Shown here piece by piece: positions 1 through 10,099 of a DNA stretch of 64,000 nucleotides. How positions within the stretch are numbered: the stretch's first letter is position 1; the number at the start of each line of letters is the position of its first letter. The notes under the pieces are model-generated. The model searched no databases, had not been told where the DNA came from, and saw only the letters and a program-made list of their open reading frames with translations. Both the position numbers and the translations under genes were made by a program. This stretch comes from Rhipicephalus microplus (lineage: Eukaryota; Arthropoda; Arachnida; Ixodida; Ixodidae), in contig NC_134707.1 of assembly GCF_043290135.1 (NCBI RefSeq), positions 132,806,319 to 132,870,318 on the forward strand, read 5' to 3'.

Positions 1-102
1 CTGGAGGCGAACCTATAGGGACCTGGAAATTGAGCGCGCCCGACATCCGAGCCACGTGAAAGAAGCTCGTCTTTCCGGTGCATTATCTTGCGGCGGGGGT
101 GC

Positions 103-632
103 TGTTACACCTGGGAGTCCACACCAAACGTCATTGCTTCTGCAAATGCAATCTTTGTCAAGGCCAGCCAGAAAGCCCGCCTGACGCCATCAACTCAACG
201 ACGTCATCCAGCGGCGACGTCAGTCTGCCTTGAGCAACGCATGGCAAGCTTCCCCAGTCTACGAGCCTGATGAAGCAAGCGGCGCTATCCAGTCTGGTGA
301 GTCTCACGCAATGCGTGGCAACATCACTCCTTCTTGGGTGCAACCCAACGCAGCAGCTTCCGATTTGAGGAAGCTGACGCCACCAGCGGCGTTTCCGATT
401 GGACAGTGTGACGTAATGAACGACCCGGGGCCTTAAAAAAAGTCCAAGCGGCGCGTTTACAAGCAGCCGACCTACGCGTCAGAGAGAAGCCAACGTATGC
501 ATCAGAGAAAAGACATCTCGGCTTTTCGAGTCCTTGAGCTGACGGCCCCAGTGCCACATATGTAACGCCTCTATTTCTATGTTGTACATAAACCTTGTCT
601 AAATAACCGTCGTCTTGTCCGCTCGTCTATCA
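103..632 (+). repeat. Possible LTR of an unidentified plus-strand LTR element
   Basis: A G-rich run (about 91-100) that could be a polypurine tract is followed by TGTTACACC, and the stretch ends with TATCA near 632. An AATAA-like poly(A) context lies at about 599-606. No long ORF in 1-629 looks real. The protease frame of the adjacent minus-strand Gypsy ends with a stop formed exactly at 630-632, as expected if this sequence interrupts that element's pol. The partner LTR would lie outside the window, so this is an inference from layout; it could equally be unrelated non-coding DNA. Confidence 0.3.
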
Positions 633-1316
633 GGGCGCGGTGCCAGCTGTGACAGCATCCACGGACATCGGTGTCGTATCAGAACGGGCATCGAAAGGAA
701 AGATGTCATCATAAGTGTCAAGACTCCCAATGCATTCGCCATGCAATAAGGTAGCGGGACAAGGGAACGGATTGCACACGTACACGGCACTGGAGCCATC
801 GGCAAGTGTTATGACGGCAAACGGGACGACAAGGTTCCGGCGACGAGCGCATTCTTGTGACGGCATAAATAGGGCAGTTGAATCGGAAACGGAGTTGCAC
901 AAAAGAGATACCGCGGTGACCGAAAAAGCAGAAATGACGACGTCAGCGGCGACGATCACCTTTTTGGGTGAGCGAGGGAGATCTATGAATGTCGTGCTGA
1001 ATGGAAACAAAACGAGTTGAGCACGAGCGCAGTCGACAACCGCATGATTAGCGGAAAGAAAGTTCCATCCCAGGATGATTTCATGAGACGCATGCGGGAG
1101 GACGACAAATTCTACGATGTAAAGCACTCCTTGAATCACAACACGAGCAGTGCATGTGGCAGAAGGTTGGACGTGTTGCGAACTCGCCGTGCGTAAAGAA
1201 ATTTCAACCAGTGGAGTCGTCACTTTGTTCAGTTTGCGGCATAACACTTCACTGATTATACAAATAGCGGCACCTGTGTCGACAAGAGCAGTTGTGGCGA
1301 AACCGTCCACAAACAC
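630..1316 (-). CDS. pro: Gypsy-1 aspartic protease and start of Pol (truncated)
   Basis: A retropepsin-type aspartic protease that would cleave Gag-Pol. The catalytic motif is visible as ALVDTGA near residue 11, followed by the ILGWNFL block about 90 residues later, matching Gypsy-2 and Gypsy-3. After the protease the frame continues through the linker (LLHGECIGSL) that precedes reverse transcriptase in Gypsy-2, then stops at 630, where homology to the family ends. The 228-residue frame has no internal stop. RT, RNase H and integrase are absent, so this copy cannot be autonomous as seen. Confidence 0.8.
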   Translation of the reverse strand: MFVDGFATTALVDTGAAICIISEVLCRKLNKVTTPLVEISLRTASSQHVQPSATCTARVVIQGVLYIVEFVVLPHASHEIILGWNFLSANHAVVDCARAQLVLFPFSTTFIDLPRSPKKVIVAADVVISAFSVTAVSLLCNSVSDSTALFMPSQECARRRNLVVPFAVITLADGSSAVYVCNPFPCPATLLHGECIGSLDTYDDIFPFDARSDTTPMSVDAVTAGTAP

Positions 1317-1396
1317 GGCAATCTCGTTAGGGGGCGATAGATGAGGCCTTGGAAATTTCGTCGGTGGCGCAGCTCTTGCCTCAGGAACTGCGACTG

Positions 1397-2620
1397 TCAG
1401 TTTTCCTCCTGGGCGTGGTTGGAACGGCGAAGCATGGGGGAAGGAGACTGAAGACGGGGTGAAGGAGATCGACGTCGGCTGAAGTCTGGTCGACGTGAGC
1501 GGGGGTCATGCGAATCAGGTGTCACATGCGATTCTGATGGCCGAGGTATGTTGCCGGAATGCTGCACATCATTAAAATAGAATCCACGGCGACGACAGTA
1601 GCGCGCGACATGTCCTGGAATACCACAGTTGTAGCAGATGGGCCGGTTATCCGGAGTACGCCAAGAGTTGGCAGGTGCTCGAGGTGGTGGAATGGGCCGA
1701 TTTACCGGATAAACTGAAACTGGTGACCTGTAGTAGTTGGTGGCTGGACTGTATGAAGGGAGTGGCGGTTGGGCAGAAGGTCGGCGGACGGCTTCTGCAT
1801 AAGTCAGCGGTGCAGCCACTGATATTGGGGATGTGGGCGAAGGGAGAGCCTCGGCAACTTGCGTCTGAATAGCACGGCGAAGTGAGTGGTCCAGTGTTGT
1901 GGGGGTCTCGTTGATGGTGGCGACAAGAGAGAGCTGTCGAGCAACTTCCTCCCGGATGTACTGTTGAATTTGAGGCATTAACACGCTGTAGTCGGGGCCA
2001 CTGCTTTTGCACTCCAAGGCCGAAATATCAGCTGTCTGCGTATTAGCGCGACGTGTAGAAACTCGTTGCCTGCGCAGCTCATCGAAACTTTGACATAACT
2101 GAATCAAGGCCGTGACGGTCTGTGGGTCTTTGGCCACAAGCATATGAAAAGCGTCGTCATCAATGCCTTTCATTATGTTCTTTATTCTGTCAGCCTCCGT
2201 CATCCTGTCATCAACTCGCCTACAGAGGCTGATCACATCCTCAATATAGCTTGTGAAGCTCTCACCATTTCGCTGAAATCGTCCCCGCAGTCCCAGTTCA
2301 GCGCGAAGCTTACGCATGGCTGGACGACCGAAAAACGAGGTGACGGCCTCTTTGAAAACCGACCAGGTGGGGATGTCGGCTTGGTGGTTGGTGAACCATA
2401 GGTTGGCCAAATCCGTCAAGTAGAAGATGACGTGAATCAGCTTCGCAGGGTCATCCCACTTGTTAATCGCGCTGGCATGCTCGTACTCTGCCAGCCAGTC
2501 CTCGACATCTTGATCTTCAGTGCCGTTGTATACTGGTGGGTCACGCAGACGAAGTACACCAGAACACATGACGGGTGGCAGCGTGGAAGAGCCTTGTGGG
2601 GGATCGACGCGCTCGGTCAT
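1397..2620 (-). CDS. gag: Gypsy-1 Gag polyprotein with CCHC zinc knuckle
   Basis: This is the structural capsid/nucleocapsid protein of a Ty3/Gypsy element. The frame is open up to 2698, but the first codons there overlap the primer binding site, so I choose the ATG at 2620 (MTERVDPPQ). The capsid-like part carries the W..F and RKLRAE..L..R..GE.F.SYIEDV blocks shared with Gypsy-2, -3 and -4. A proline-rich linker leads to one intact zinc knuckle (CYNCGIPGHVARYC) and an Arg/Ser/Pro-rich tail ending ...QEEN. This is the best preserved gag of the four minus-strand copies, with no internal stop over ~408 residues. The protease lies just downstream in another frame, implying separate expression or frameshifting, as in other Gypsy elements. 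Confidence 0.85.
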   Translation of the reverse strand: MTERVDPPQGSSTLPPVMCSGVLRLRDPPVYNGTEDQDVEDWLAEYEHASAINKWDDPAKLIHVIFYLTDLANLWFTNHQADIPTWSVFKEAVTSFFGRPAMRKLRAELGLRGRFQRNGESFTSYIEDVISLCRRVDDRMTEADRIKNIMKGIDDDAFHMLVAKDPQTVTALIQLCQSFDELRRQRVSTRRANTQTADISALECKSSGPDYSVLMPQIQQYIREEVARQLSLVATINETPTTLDHSLRRAIQTQVAEALPSPTSPISVAAPLTYAEAVRRPSAQPPLPSYSPATNYYRSPVSVYPVNRPIPPPRAPANSWRTPDNRPICYNCGIPGHVARYCRRRGFYFNDVQHSGNIPRPSESHVTPDSHDPRSRRPDFSRRRSPSPRLQSPSPMLRRSNHAQEEN

Positions 2621-2686
2621 CGTGGACTGAGATGGTAGCTTACGGCTGCGGAGCTCCAGGACGTTACCCAGCACGTTTCCACCAAA

Positions 2687-2845
2687 TGCAACGAGCAAGG
2701 TTGCGTAAAAACACAGGTTATTATTCCAGAAACGTTAGCCGCAACAAGCTGGTACAGGCAGGAACCCGGCAAGCACAAGCTACACACGGACGTCAACGTC
2801 TTCTTTCACGCTGGCACAGAGCTGGCGCCACTATGCTTCGGTACA
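2687..2845 (-). repeat. 5' LTR of Gypsy-1
   Basis: The minus-strand LTR starts TGTACCGAAG at 2845 and ends GTTGCA at 2687, two bases before the TGGTGG primer binding site. Its ~159-bp length matches the 160-bp LTRs of Gypsy-3. No second copy is in the window, so the ends are set by TG/CA and the primer site position, not by LTR comparison. Confidence 0.55.
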
Positions 2846-2881
<36 letters not shown>

Positions 2882-2884
2882 ATA
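2846..2884. repeat. (TA)n(TG)n microsatellite
   Basis: About seven TA repeats followed by about ten TG repeats lie between the 5' LTR of Gypsy-1 and the tRNA-derived SINE. Read on the minus strand it could be the simple-repeat tail of that SINE. Confidence 0.95.
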
Positions 2885-3012
2885 AGAACCGATGTAATCT
2901 AAATAAGACGAAAGAAAAGTGAATGAAAAATAACTTGCCCTGAGCAGCAATCGAACCTACGACCTTCGAATAACGCGTTCGACACTCTAGCCACTGAGCT
3001 ATCACGGCGTCT
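2885..3012 (-). mobile_element. tRNA-derived SINE (or tRNA pseudogene) with simple-repeat tail
   Basis: The minus strand from 3010 reads as a tRNA-like head with an A box (TAGCTCAGTGG, about 2992-3002) and B box (GGTTCGATTGC, about 2948-2958). The anticodon stem TCGAA/TTCGA pairs perfectly, with a CGT-like anticodon region. The acceptor stem does not close well. The head is followed by ~50 bp of unrelated body and a (CA)n(TA)n run, an RNA polymerase III SINE layout. This head differs from the Ruka-like SINE at 11228, so it is a second family. Confidence 0.6.
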
Positions 3013-3456
3013 ATCCCTCATTACATTATTGGGTTAGTATGTAAATTTAAACGTGTGAGTGTTAGTCAGCGCCTTCTGTAGCCATGACGTCGAGTGTGAA
3101 GCACCCTTTTAACCTTTTAAACGCCGCACTATGAAGCAGTAGGAAAAAAAGCTAAAATTTATATTATAATTTGCATTGGCCTTTTAAATTAACTATGATA
3201 AAAATACAGCCATATTCAGAATGACTAAGCAGATGTTTTCGCATGTTACATTTTTGGAACATTGGCATTTCCGATATGCAAAACACACATTTTCTCTGGA
3301 ACAATTTTATTGACTTTTCAGTCGGGTTTCTTTATTTAAGATAACAGAAGAATAATATTTAGCATCATACGATGTCTATGAAAAGTATAAATATTTATAA
3401 CAATATTTTACGAACATTTCTTCTTTCATACTACTTGCTGTACTACAGTGAGCAAA
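3013..3456. other. AT-rich non-coding stretch flanking the piggyBac-like gene
   Basis: No ORF of interest. A motif at 3243-3263 is imperfectly inverted-repeated at 5857-5877, on the far side of the piggyBac-like gene (about 17 of 21 matching positions by eye), and may mark subterminal repeats of that element. No convincing CCC...GGG termini with TTAA duplications were found. Confidence 0.4.
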
Positions 3457-5232
3457 TCACAAACCGTGGTAAGCGGCAAAGCATTTCTTGTGCACTCGCT
3501 TTTTGCACTCCTGGCACTGATTCATTGTATTCTTCTTGCATTCCGCGCATCTTCCCTGAGTCGTTGAGATGATGTAATGGCCATCAGTTTTTCTGTCCTC
3601 ATGTCTCGGATGAACGCGGGGTCGAGGTCTTACAGTGAGTTTCTGCTTGAGCTGTAGCAAGGACATGGTGACGTGCCGCCGAAAGGCAATGTGCGTCATG
3701 ACGGCATCACTACCCTTGTGAAGCTCGCAGGGGAGGAGCCATGCTGCGACGACAGCCATGTTCAAACTAAAAAAAAGGTTCCACCACCATTTCTTGCTCC
3801 TCAGTCTCGGTTGATAGCTTCCGATAGTCCATCACATCTACTCCGCCCATGTTCTCATTGTATTTTTTGATCAAATATGGTTGAGTGATGTCCACCTTTT
3901 TATTTGAGCGTCGTGAGAAGCGTTTCGCACTTCCAACAGGCTCGTGGCTTAGGTGGTTAGAAAAAACTGTGATGACTGCATTTTCATTCCACCTGCATGC
4001 GTAGACTGATCGTCACAATTGTAGTGAAAAGATTCTCTTTCTTCCTTTTCGATGTTTTTCAAGCTCTTCAGTGGACAACCACCGGTTCTTGTATCTCGCA
4101 CAGTCTCTGTTGCTCGAATCCCCTGGTCAGCCAGTTTTGTCAAGAGGCCGTGCGAAGTGAAGAAGTTGTCAAAGTAGACTTCGTGCTGTTCAGGCGCTTC
4201 CAGGACCGATACCATATTGCTAGCAACCCTGATCCCGAGAGGTGTCTTGTCTTCCTTCTCTTTCCTCCCACAATATAATTCCATCGCATAGGGGTACACA
4301 TTCTAAGAGCACATCATCCATACTTTGTACCCAAATCGAATGGGCTTACCCCGAATGAACATTTTGCACGAGTGGTGGCCATAATGGGGCACCATTGACT
4401 CGTCGATGCTGAGGCTTTGATTGAATACTCCAAACTGGCGGAAACATTTGGAGTTTTCGTCGTAAAACGGCTGAATTTTGCCCATTTTGTCACCTGCCTT
4501 CAACTGAGTGTTGTCAAGAACATGAAAGAACCTTTTCAGCTGCCGGAACATATTGCGGGACATCACTGTCACGACTATAGGCACACAAAGATCTTCTGCA
4601 GTACTCCAATACGAGTCCTCAAACGGAACGTAGTGGTACCCGCTGAAAAGTAAGAGGCCGAAAAACTGACCTATGTCCGCTCCTGTGACGTCCACCTCCT
4701 CCCCCTTTTGGAGTGCGTATTTTGCAGTTAGCTCAGCCAGTGAACCAAGATACTCCGGAGAAATAAATTTGCTGAACAGCATAAATGGGCTCATATTTGA
4801 AAGCTCAAGAAATGCCTCTAGCAACAACGGAGGACTCTCGCTGGGAAGTGTTTTGTCAAACGTGGCATGGTCACCCCATACTGGTGTATAGGAGCGCTTT
4901 GGAGTATCTGTTTTCCGAGTGTTTGTTGAAGCTTTGCGTCCTTTTCCAGCAGTGAATTGCCGCCCCGCTGGTTTCTTTCATCGTGGCTCAAGACTCGAAC
5001 ATGCAGAAGGCGAATCAACGTCTTCATTGCTGCACTGCATAACTTCTACGTGCCCACAAACATCATCGGGAACAACTTCAGAAAAGTCGTTTTCGTTCAC
5101 GTGCTCCTCGTCAGTAGTATTGCCATCTTCAACAGGCGGCAATTGGCATACAGATGCACCTTCGCGTTCGTCATCGAGAAGGCAGAACAAAAGGTCAATT
5201 GCAGCCTCCAAAGTGAGGGAGCGTTGTGCCAT
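3457..5232 (-). pseudogene. piggyBac-like transposase, broken
   Basis: A DDE/D cut-and-paste transposase of the piggyBac (DDE_Tnp_1_7) family. The N-terminal acidic part runs from ATG at 5232 (MAQRSLTLEA), then an in-frame TGA near 4978. The central domain (about 4827-4303) carries the first catalytic Asp in SIDESMVPHYG, then an in-frame TAG near 4303. The next block (4299-3949) carries the second Asp in VYFDNFFTS. After a frameshift come GGVDVMD, which holds the third Asp, and the WWWNLFF-type block. The C-terminal cysteine-rich domain (CAECKK...CQECKK..HKKCF) ends at 3457. The original product was therefore about 590 residues, usual for the family. All domains and the three Asp positions remain; damage is nonsense and frameshift only. 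Terminal repeats are uncertain. Confidence 0.85.
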
Positions 5233-6058
5233 GACCTACAATGAAAGTTATTGCGGTGTAAAGCACAGTACTACAAAAATAATACCAGCCGCAAGGCAGT
5301 TTTCTACTTACACTCACAGGGATTGATGTGGCTGGGCACTGTAGTTAAATGCTGCTCTTTCCACGTGTCTGGCAAACTCAAAATGACACCCAGGAACGCT
5401 TATGTTCAAGTTTCTGTCAAGCGCCGCCCAGAGGGCGCCATCGACAAGCCAAAAAAAAAACGAGGCGGAACGCTCGCGCGCGTCTACGCTGCGTTTGACA
5501 CTGTCAAACGCCAATGTCCCAAAAAAAGAACATTCGCACGAGACTCTCAAGCTGAAAACTAGAATTTCTTAGTTATTTTTTTTATTGTTTTGCCGCGTAA
5601 TCCCGAACTATTTGCCGATATTTTAGTTCTGCTTTGCTCCCTGCAACACTAATTTTTCCTGCGGAATAATGCAACAAACATCTGGTGGTCAAGGAGAGCA
5701 AAATTTGCCTGTTTCTGAAAATTGATCTAATGATTCTCCGTAGGTTCATACTAAAAATTAATATTGCTACGTTTTTCACAAGCATTATTGAGTATGCCTA
5801 AACAAAAAATTTGATTATGTGATATAATAGAGAGGAAATAAAAAATTAGGTTTCGTATGTTCCAATTTTGTAACATTGGCAAGTAAAAGGCAAGTAAAGT
5901 AAATGAACCTGTGTGGCGTCACATGGCACGTTAACTTATTACGAGCTGGCAGCTGACCAATATTCCCTCATATAAAACCTGACGGCACTAAGTCTGCCAG
6001 TACGAGACCCTCGGTAATGAATAAGGGAAAGATGTGTATATGTGTATACACTTCTTTC

Positions 6059-6061
<3 letters not shown>
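5233..6061. other. Non-coding stretch upstream of the piggyBac-like gene
   Basis: AT-rich DNA without a credible ORF. It contains the right-hand partner (5857-5877) of the inverted motif at 3243-3263 and ends at a (TA)n tract. Confidence 0.5.

Positions 6062-6114
<53 letters not shown>
6062..6114. repeat. (TA)n microsatellite
   Basis: About 26 TA repeats, directly abutting the truncated 3' LTR of Gypsy-2. Confidence 0.97.
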
Positions 6115-6115
<1 letters not shown>

Positions 6116-6213
6116 CAAGGGGCGTCAGTCACTGTCCCAAGAACAGCTCTTCGTCGTAGTCGTCTCCCAGGCTCTCCGACTAGATACTTTCTCTCTCCCT
6201 CTTCCCCACTACA
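6114..6213 (-). repeat. 3' LTR of Gypsy-2, truncated at the (TA)n tract
   Basis: The minus strand starts TGTAGTGGGGAAG at 6213, preceded by a G-rich polypurine tract (CCACCGGGGCAAA), and aligns with the 5' LTR (11162 downward) for ~100 bp with scattered changes. It stops after CCCCTTGAACA, where (TA)n begins; the 5' LTR continues for a further ~35 bp. Confidence 0.8.
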
Positions 6214-6408
6214 TTTGCCCCGGTGGTGAAGAAGGGCCATCCTGGCGGCTCGCAGCGAAGGTAGCACAAGAGGGTCATAGTAAGGTTTTGAAAGGCTGAC
6301 GTGGACTGTCTTACGACCACGCAATCGTCTGTCATCTGCAGGTGTCACTGGTTCGACGACGTAGTTGACCGGTGACGTGCATTAAACGACGCGATACGAA
6401 CTATTGTA

Positions 6409-7842
6409 CTAGGGTGCAAACTTTCGGGAGGGACTGGGGGACTGGAATGGAACCAAAAGCCATACAAATGAGCCTACGTGGAAGCTATGAGCAGGCTTGT
6501 CTTGGTCAAGTCGTTCTTTTTGGAGAACTTGTGAGACAGACGTAAATGAAGGCGCCAATTGGCGGCACTCTGCAACACACTGAACAAGTTCGGAGGCTGG
6601 CCGGTATTCTGAAGCATCTGGGCGGTAATTAAGTATCGTGTCGAGCGTAGAAGAGGGCTCGCGCCTGTACGGTAGAAAAAAAGGTGAAAACCCAGTAGTT
6701 GCTTGCGTGGCCGTATTATACGCATACGTCACAAAAGGGAGCACCAAGTCCCAGTTGGAATGGTCCGAGGATATGTACATAGAAAGTATATCACTGAGCG
6801 TGCGGTTAAAGCGCTTCATCAGACCGTTTGTCTGTGGGTAATAGGTTGTAGTGGTGCGATCAATAATATTCCACTCACTGAGAAGCTCCTGGACGAATTG
6901 CAATAGAGACGCGCGCCCACGGTCGCTAAGCAGCTCACGTGGCGTGCCATGGCGAAGTACAAAGCTACGCAAGTTGAACAAGGTGACATCAGGAGCAGCA
7001 GCGGCTGGCAAAGTGGCGGTTTCGACGTAACGGGTTAGATGGTCAACGGCCACAATAATCCATCAATTTCCAGCAGGAGTACAAGGTAGTGGCCTGTAGA
7101 GGTCGATACCGATTGTATCAAACGGCCGAGCTGGACACGGCAATGGTTGTAATTCGCCAGAGGCATGACCAGTTGTTTTCCGTCGCTGACGCTTAGTGCA
7201 GGAGCGTATTTACTTGCGAACGTACGAGTACGTTCCACGCCAGAAAAATCGCTGACAAAGCCGGTCGTATGTTTTCAAAACGCCAACGTGTGCGTTTTGA
7301 GGGTCTGCGTGGAAGTACGCGCACATGTTGGAGCGCAAATGGTAAGGTATAACAAGAAGCCATTTCCTACCATGCGGCTGATAGTTGCGACGGTACAACA
7401 TGGCATCCCGTATCGCATAATGGGGAGTTTTCTGACGTAGTGCACGAGGTAGACGCTGGCATGGTGTCACCGAAGACGAGAGAACGTCGATGAGCGAGGC
7501 TACCCAAGGGTCCTTGCGTAGCTCTGAAGGCATGTCAGTGGTGTCGATGCTGTCGATGGTAGCTTCGGCAAAGAAAGCAGGTGCAACGGCTGAAGGAAGG
7601 GGCAAACGAGAAAGAGTATCTGCGTCGGTATGCGTACGGCCTGAGCTGTAAATGATGTGAATATCAAATTCCTGTAAACGAAGCGCCCAACGTCCAAGCC
7701 GGCCCGAAGGATCCTTCAATGATGCGAGCCAACAGAGTGAATGGTGATCTGTAACTACATGAAATGGGCGTCAATTTTCATAATGCCCAAAGAATGGCCA
7801 AACATTCCTTTTCGGAAACCAAGTATTTGTGCTCTGGCTTGG
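6409..7842 (-). pseudogene. pol: Gypsy-2 RNase H end and integrase, broken
   Basis: From about 7720 the frame reads [17 protein letters not shown]...[12 protein letters not shown] (RNase H end), then the region leading to the zinc-binding HHCC part of integrase, and stops at 7210. The catalytic core (7053-6409) shows the first Asp in VDHLTRYVE and the second in LLSDRGRA, but the catalytic Glu in the NGLTER motif is Lys here (NGLMKR, about 6815-6832). Frameshifts lie between the blocks. The integrase would be inactive through this substitution alone. Confidence 0.85.
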
Positions 7843-9499
7843 TTAGTGTGCGACTGGCATAAGCAAATACATACTCCGAGAAGCCCGGCTTGCATTAAGC
7901 AAGAACAGCGCCAAGTCCAATGCCCCTGGCATCCGTGTGCATGTCGGTTGGAGCAGTAGGGTCGAAGTGGCGTAAAATAGGTGGTGAAGTAAGGAGATGG
8001 CGTAATCTGGCAAAAGCATCATCGCATGCTGGCGACCAATTAGAGATGCGTCCTTGCCAGTGATCAGCTGCGTCAGTGGTGCGATTATCAAAGCAAAGTT
8101 CTTCACAAGGAGGCCAAAGTACGTGCACACTCCGACGAAGCTGTGAAGGGCTTTCATGGTGGTATGCTTCGTGAACTCGGCGACAGCGCGTAGCTTCTTT
8201 GGGTCTGGGAGGACGCCATGTTTTGAGACAACGTGGCCAAGTATTGTGAACTTCCGAGCTCCAAAGTGGCACTTCTTGATGTTTAGTTGAAGGCGTGCAC
8301 ATGTGAGGCAGCTCAAGACTTCGCTAAGACGATGGAGGTGGCTGTCGAAATCAGGGGAGAAAACAACGACATCATCCAAGTAGCAAAGACATGTCTTCTA
8401 TTTTACCCCACGCAAGACGCTATCCATCATCCTTTCGAATGTGGCAGGCGCATTACAAAGGCCGAAAGGCATTAAATTAAATTCGTATAGCCCAACGGGC
8501 GTCACACAAGCAGTTTTTGGACGATCTGATGGTGTATTGGGGACCTGCCAATAGCCAGACCGTAGGTCTAGTGATGAGAAGAATTCAGCGCCTTGCAAGC
8601 AGTCCAGGGCATCATCAATGCGCGGCAAAGGGTACACGTCTTTAAGCTTGATATTGCTTAAACGGCGGTAATCGACGCAAAAGTGAATTGAGCCGTCTTT
8701 TTTTTCTCACAAGTACCACATGTGAAGACCACGAACTGCTGGACGGCCGAATGACGCCACGTTGAAGCATGTCGGCCACTTGCTCGGTGATTACACAACG
8801 CTCAACAGGAGATACCCGGAAGAGACGCTGTGGCAGAGGCGCTTGGGATCCGGTGTTAATATTATGGACAACGGTGTGCGTTCGGCCTATGGACGTCTGA
8901 TGTCTATCGAACGAGCCGCGAAACTGGTGAAGACGTTGTAGAAGCTTTTCACGGTGTGTTTCTTCAAGTTCGCCATCAATTGAGGGGTCAAACAAATGAA
9001 TGTTTTCATGAACAGGTGAACGGGCAGACGGCATCAGTGCATTAAGCTGCAAATCACTTTCACCGTCAAGGCCGAAGATGGAGGAAACGTCTGAGTCTTG
9101 TAATGTTCCAATACATTCTCCAAGACGCAATCTTGTGGGAGACGGCAAGAAATTTGTCACAAGAAAATTGGTAGCGCTTGCTGAAATATCTAGAACTGCA
9201 AACGGCAACGCGTGGCTCTTGCGACTTTCGAAAGTTTGGGAAGGTGTAAACAACACTGCAGGCTTAGACACATCGGCAAACAGCACGAGAACAAAGACTG
9301 CGCTAGTCGGTGGTATGTCGATGTCGTGAGCGAAAAACAGCTTGTTCAACGGAAATTCCGGAGACAAGGCACACAACGCAGAGAACGCCACCTCAGCACG
9401 AGCACAGTCGATAACCGCATGATTACGAGACAAAAAATTCCAGCCGAGGATCACATAATGAGAACACGCCTGTAGCACAAGAAATTCAACGGTATACAA
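7843..9499 (-). pseudogene. pol: Gypsy-2 protease C-terminus and reverse transcriptase, broken
   Basis: The frame at 9499-8642 holds the protease C-terminal ILGWNFL block, the linker and the start of RT up to VLVRKK, where a T/A homopolymer near 8697-8706 shifts the frame. RT resumes at 8637-8398 ([11 protein letters not shown], motif A with Asp; [15 protein letters not shown], motif B) and at 8379 (DDVVVFSPDF, the YxDD box cut at its start), followed by the thumb region ([19 protein letters not shown]). Another shift near 8050 separates the connection and RNase H start. RNA-dependent DNA polymerase of the Gypsy type, not functional. Confidence 0.85.
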
Positions 9500-10099
9500 A
9501 ACATCTTGGATGAGAACTCAGGCGGTACAGGCAGCTGATGGTCGAATATGGTGAGCACTGGCATACGGAGGGACCATCCCTTTGGCGTCGTGGTAACCTT
9601 CTAAAGCAGTCGGCAAAGTTTTAAATCAATTACTGAAACGGCAGCACCAGTGTTGACAAAACGTCCATTACGTCCATTACGTTTGTCGGAGAAATGCGAC
9701 GAATTGTTTCTTTTGACGACGACGCAGTTCGTGCCTCCGAAACTGCGGCATCTAGTTTTCCACGTTTGAAGGACAGGGTCGATAGGGCATAGGTGACAGG
9801 GAGCGACGTTGGGGAGATGAAGATCGGTGACGGACTGAGGGAGGGCGGTAGGGTGAAAAGGATTCTTGGTAACGTGCCGTGTTGTTAAAGCACCGAGAAT
9901 TGTGCGACGATCGTTGTATGGTGTCGCTGTGAACGAGAGAGCGGTGGCGGCACAAGCGAGCCACATTTCTTGCGTAACCGCAAGAATAGCAAATCGGGCG
10001 GTTGTCTGCGGTGCGCCACCGGTTCGGAAACGCCGCAATAGGCCGGCTGAACGGAACTGGTGATGATCGAACAGGGACCGGTGAGGTAGCATAAGGGGG
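9500..10099 (-). pseudogene. Gypsy-2 nucleocapsid zinc-knuckle and protease N-terminal remnants
   Basis: Short frames in different phases carry remnants of the Arg/Ser/Pro-rich gag tail (RHRSSSPQRRSLSP, about 9790-9830) and the protease active site region (FVNTGAAVSVIDLKLCRLL, about 9601-9657). The first residue of the catalytic triad has changed from Asp to Asn (DTGA to NTGA), so the protease would be inactive even without the frameshifts. Confidence 0.7.

Larger units (their letters stand above)
633..2845 (-). mobile_element. Gypsy-1: Ty3/Gypsy LTR retrotransposon, partial (5' LTR, gag, protease)
   Basis: Reading on the minus strand, a ~159-bp 5' LTR (2845 down to 2687, TG...CA ends) is followed by a primer binding site starting TGGTGG (about 2684-2665), then gag and a retropepsin-type protease. 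Reverse transcriptase and integrase should follow below position 630, but a different sequence is found there, so pol is missing or displaced beyond the window. The outer LTR edge abuts a (TA)n/(TG)n tract. Gag and protease closely resemble those of Gypsy-2 and Gypsy-3, so all three belong to one lineage. Confidence 0.8.

Noticed and set aside
2938..3010. Functional tRNA gene on the minus strand
   Set aside because: The anticodon stem pairs but the acceptor stem does not close, and a SINE-like tail follows.
4919..5326. 135-residue plus-strand ORF
   Set aside because: It lies antisense to the piggyBac-like transposase and has no recognisable motif.
6017..6299. Ile/Tyr-rich ORFs across (TA)n tracts
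   Set aside because: They arise from the dinucleotide repeat and LTR sequence.
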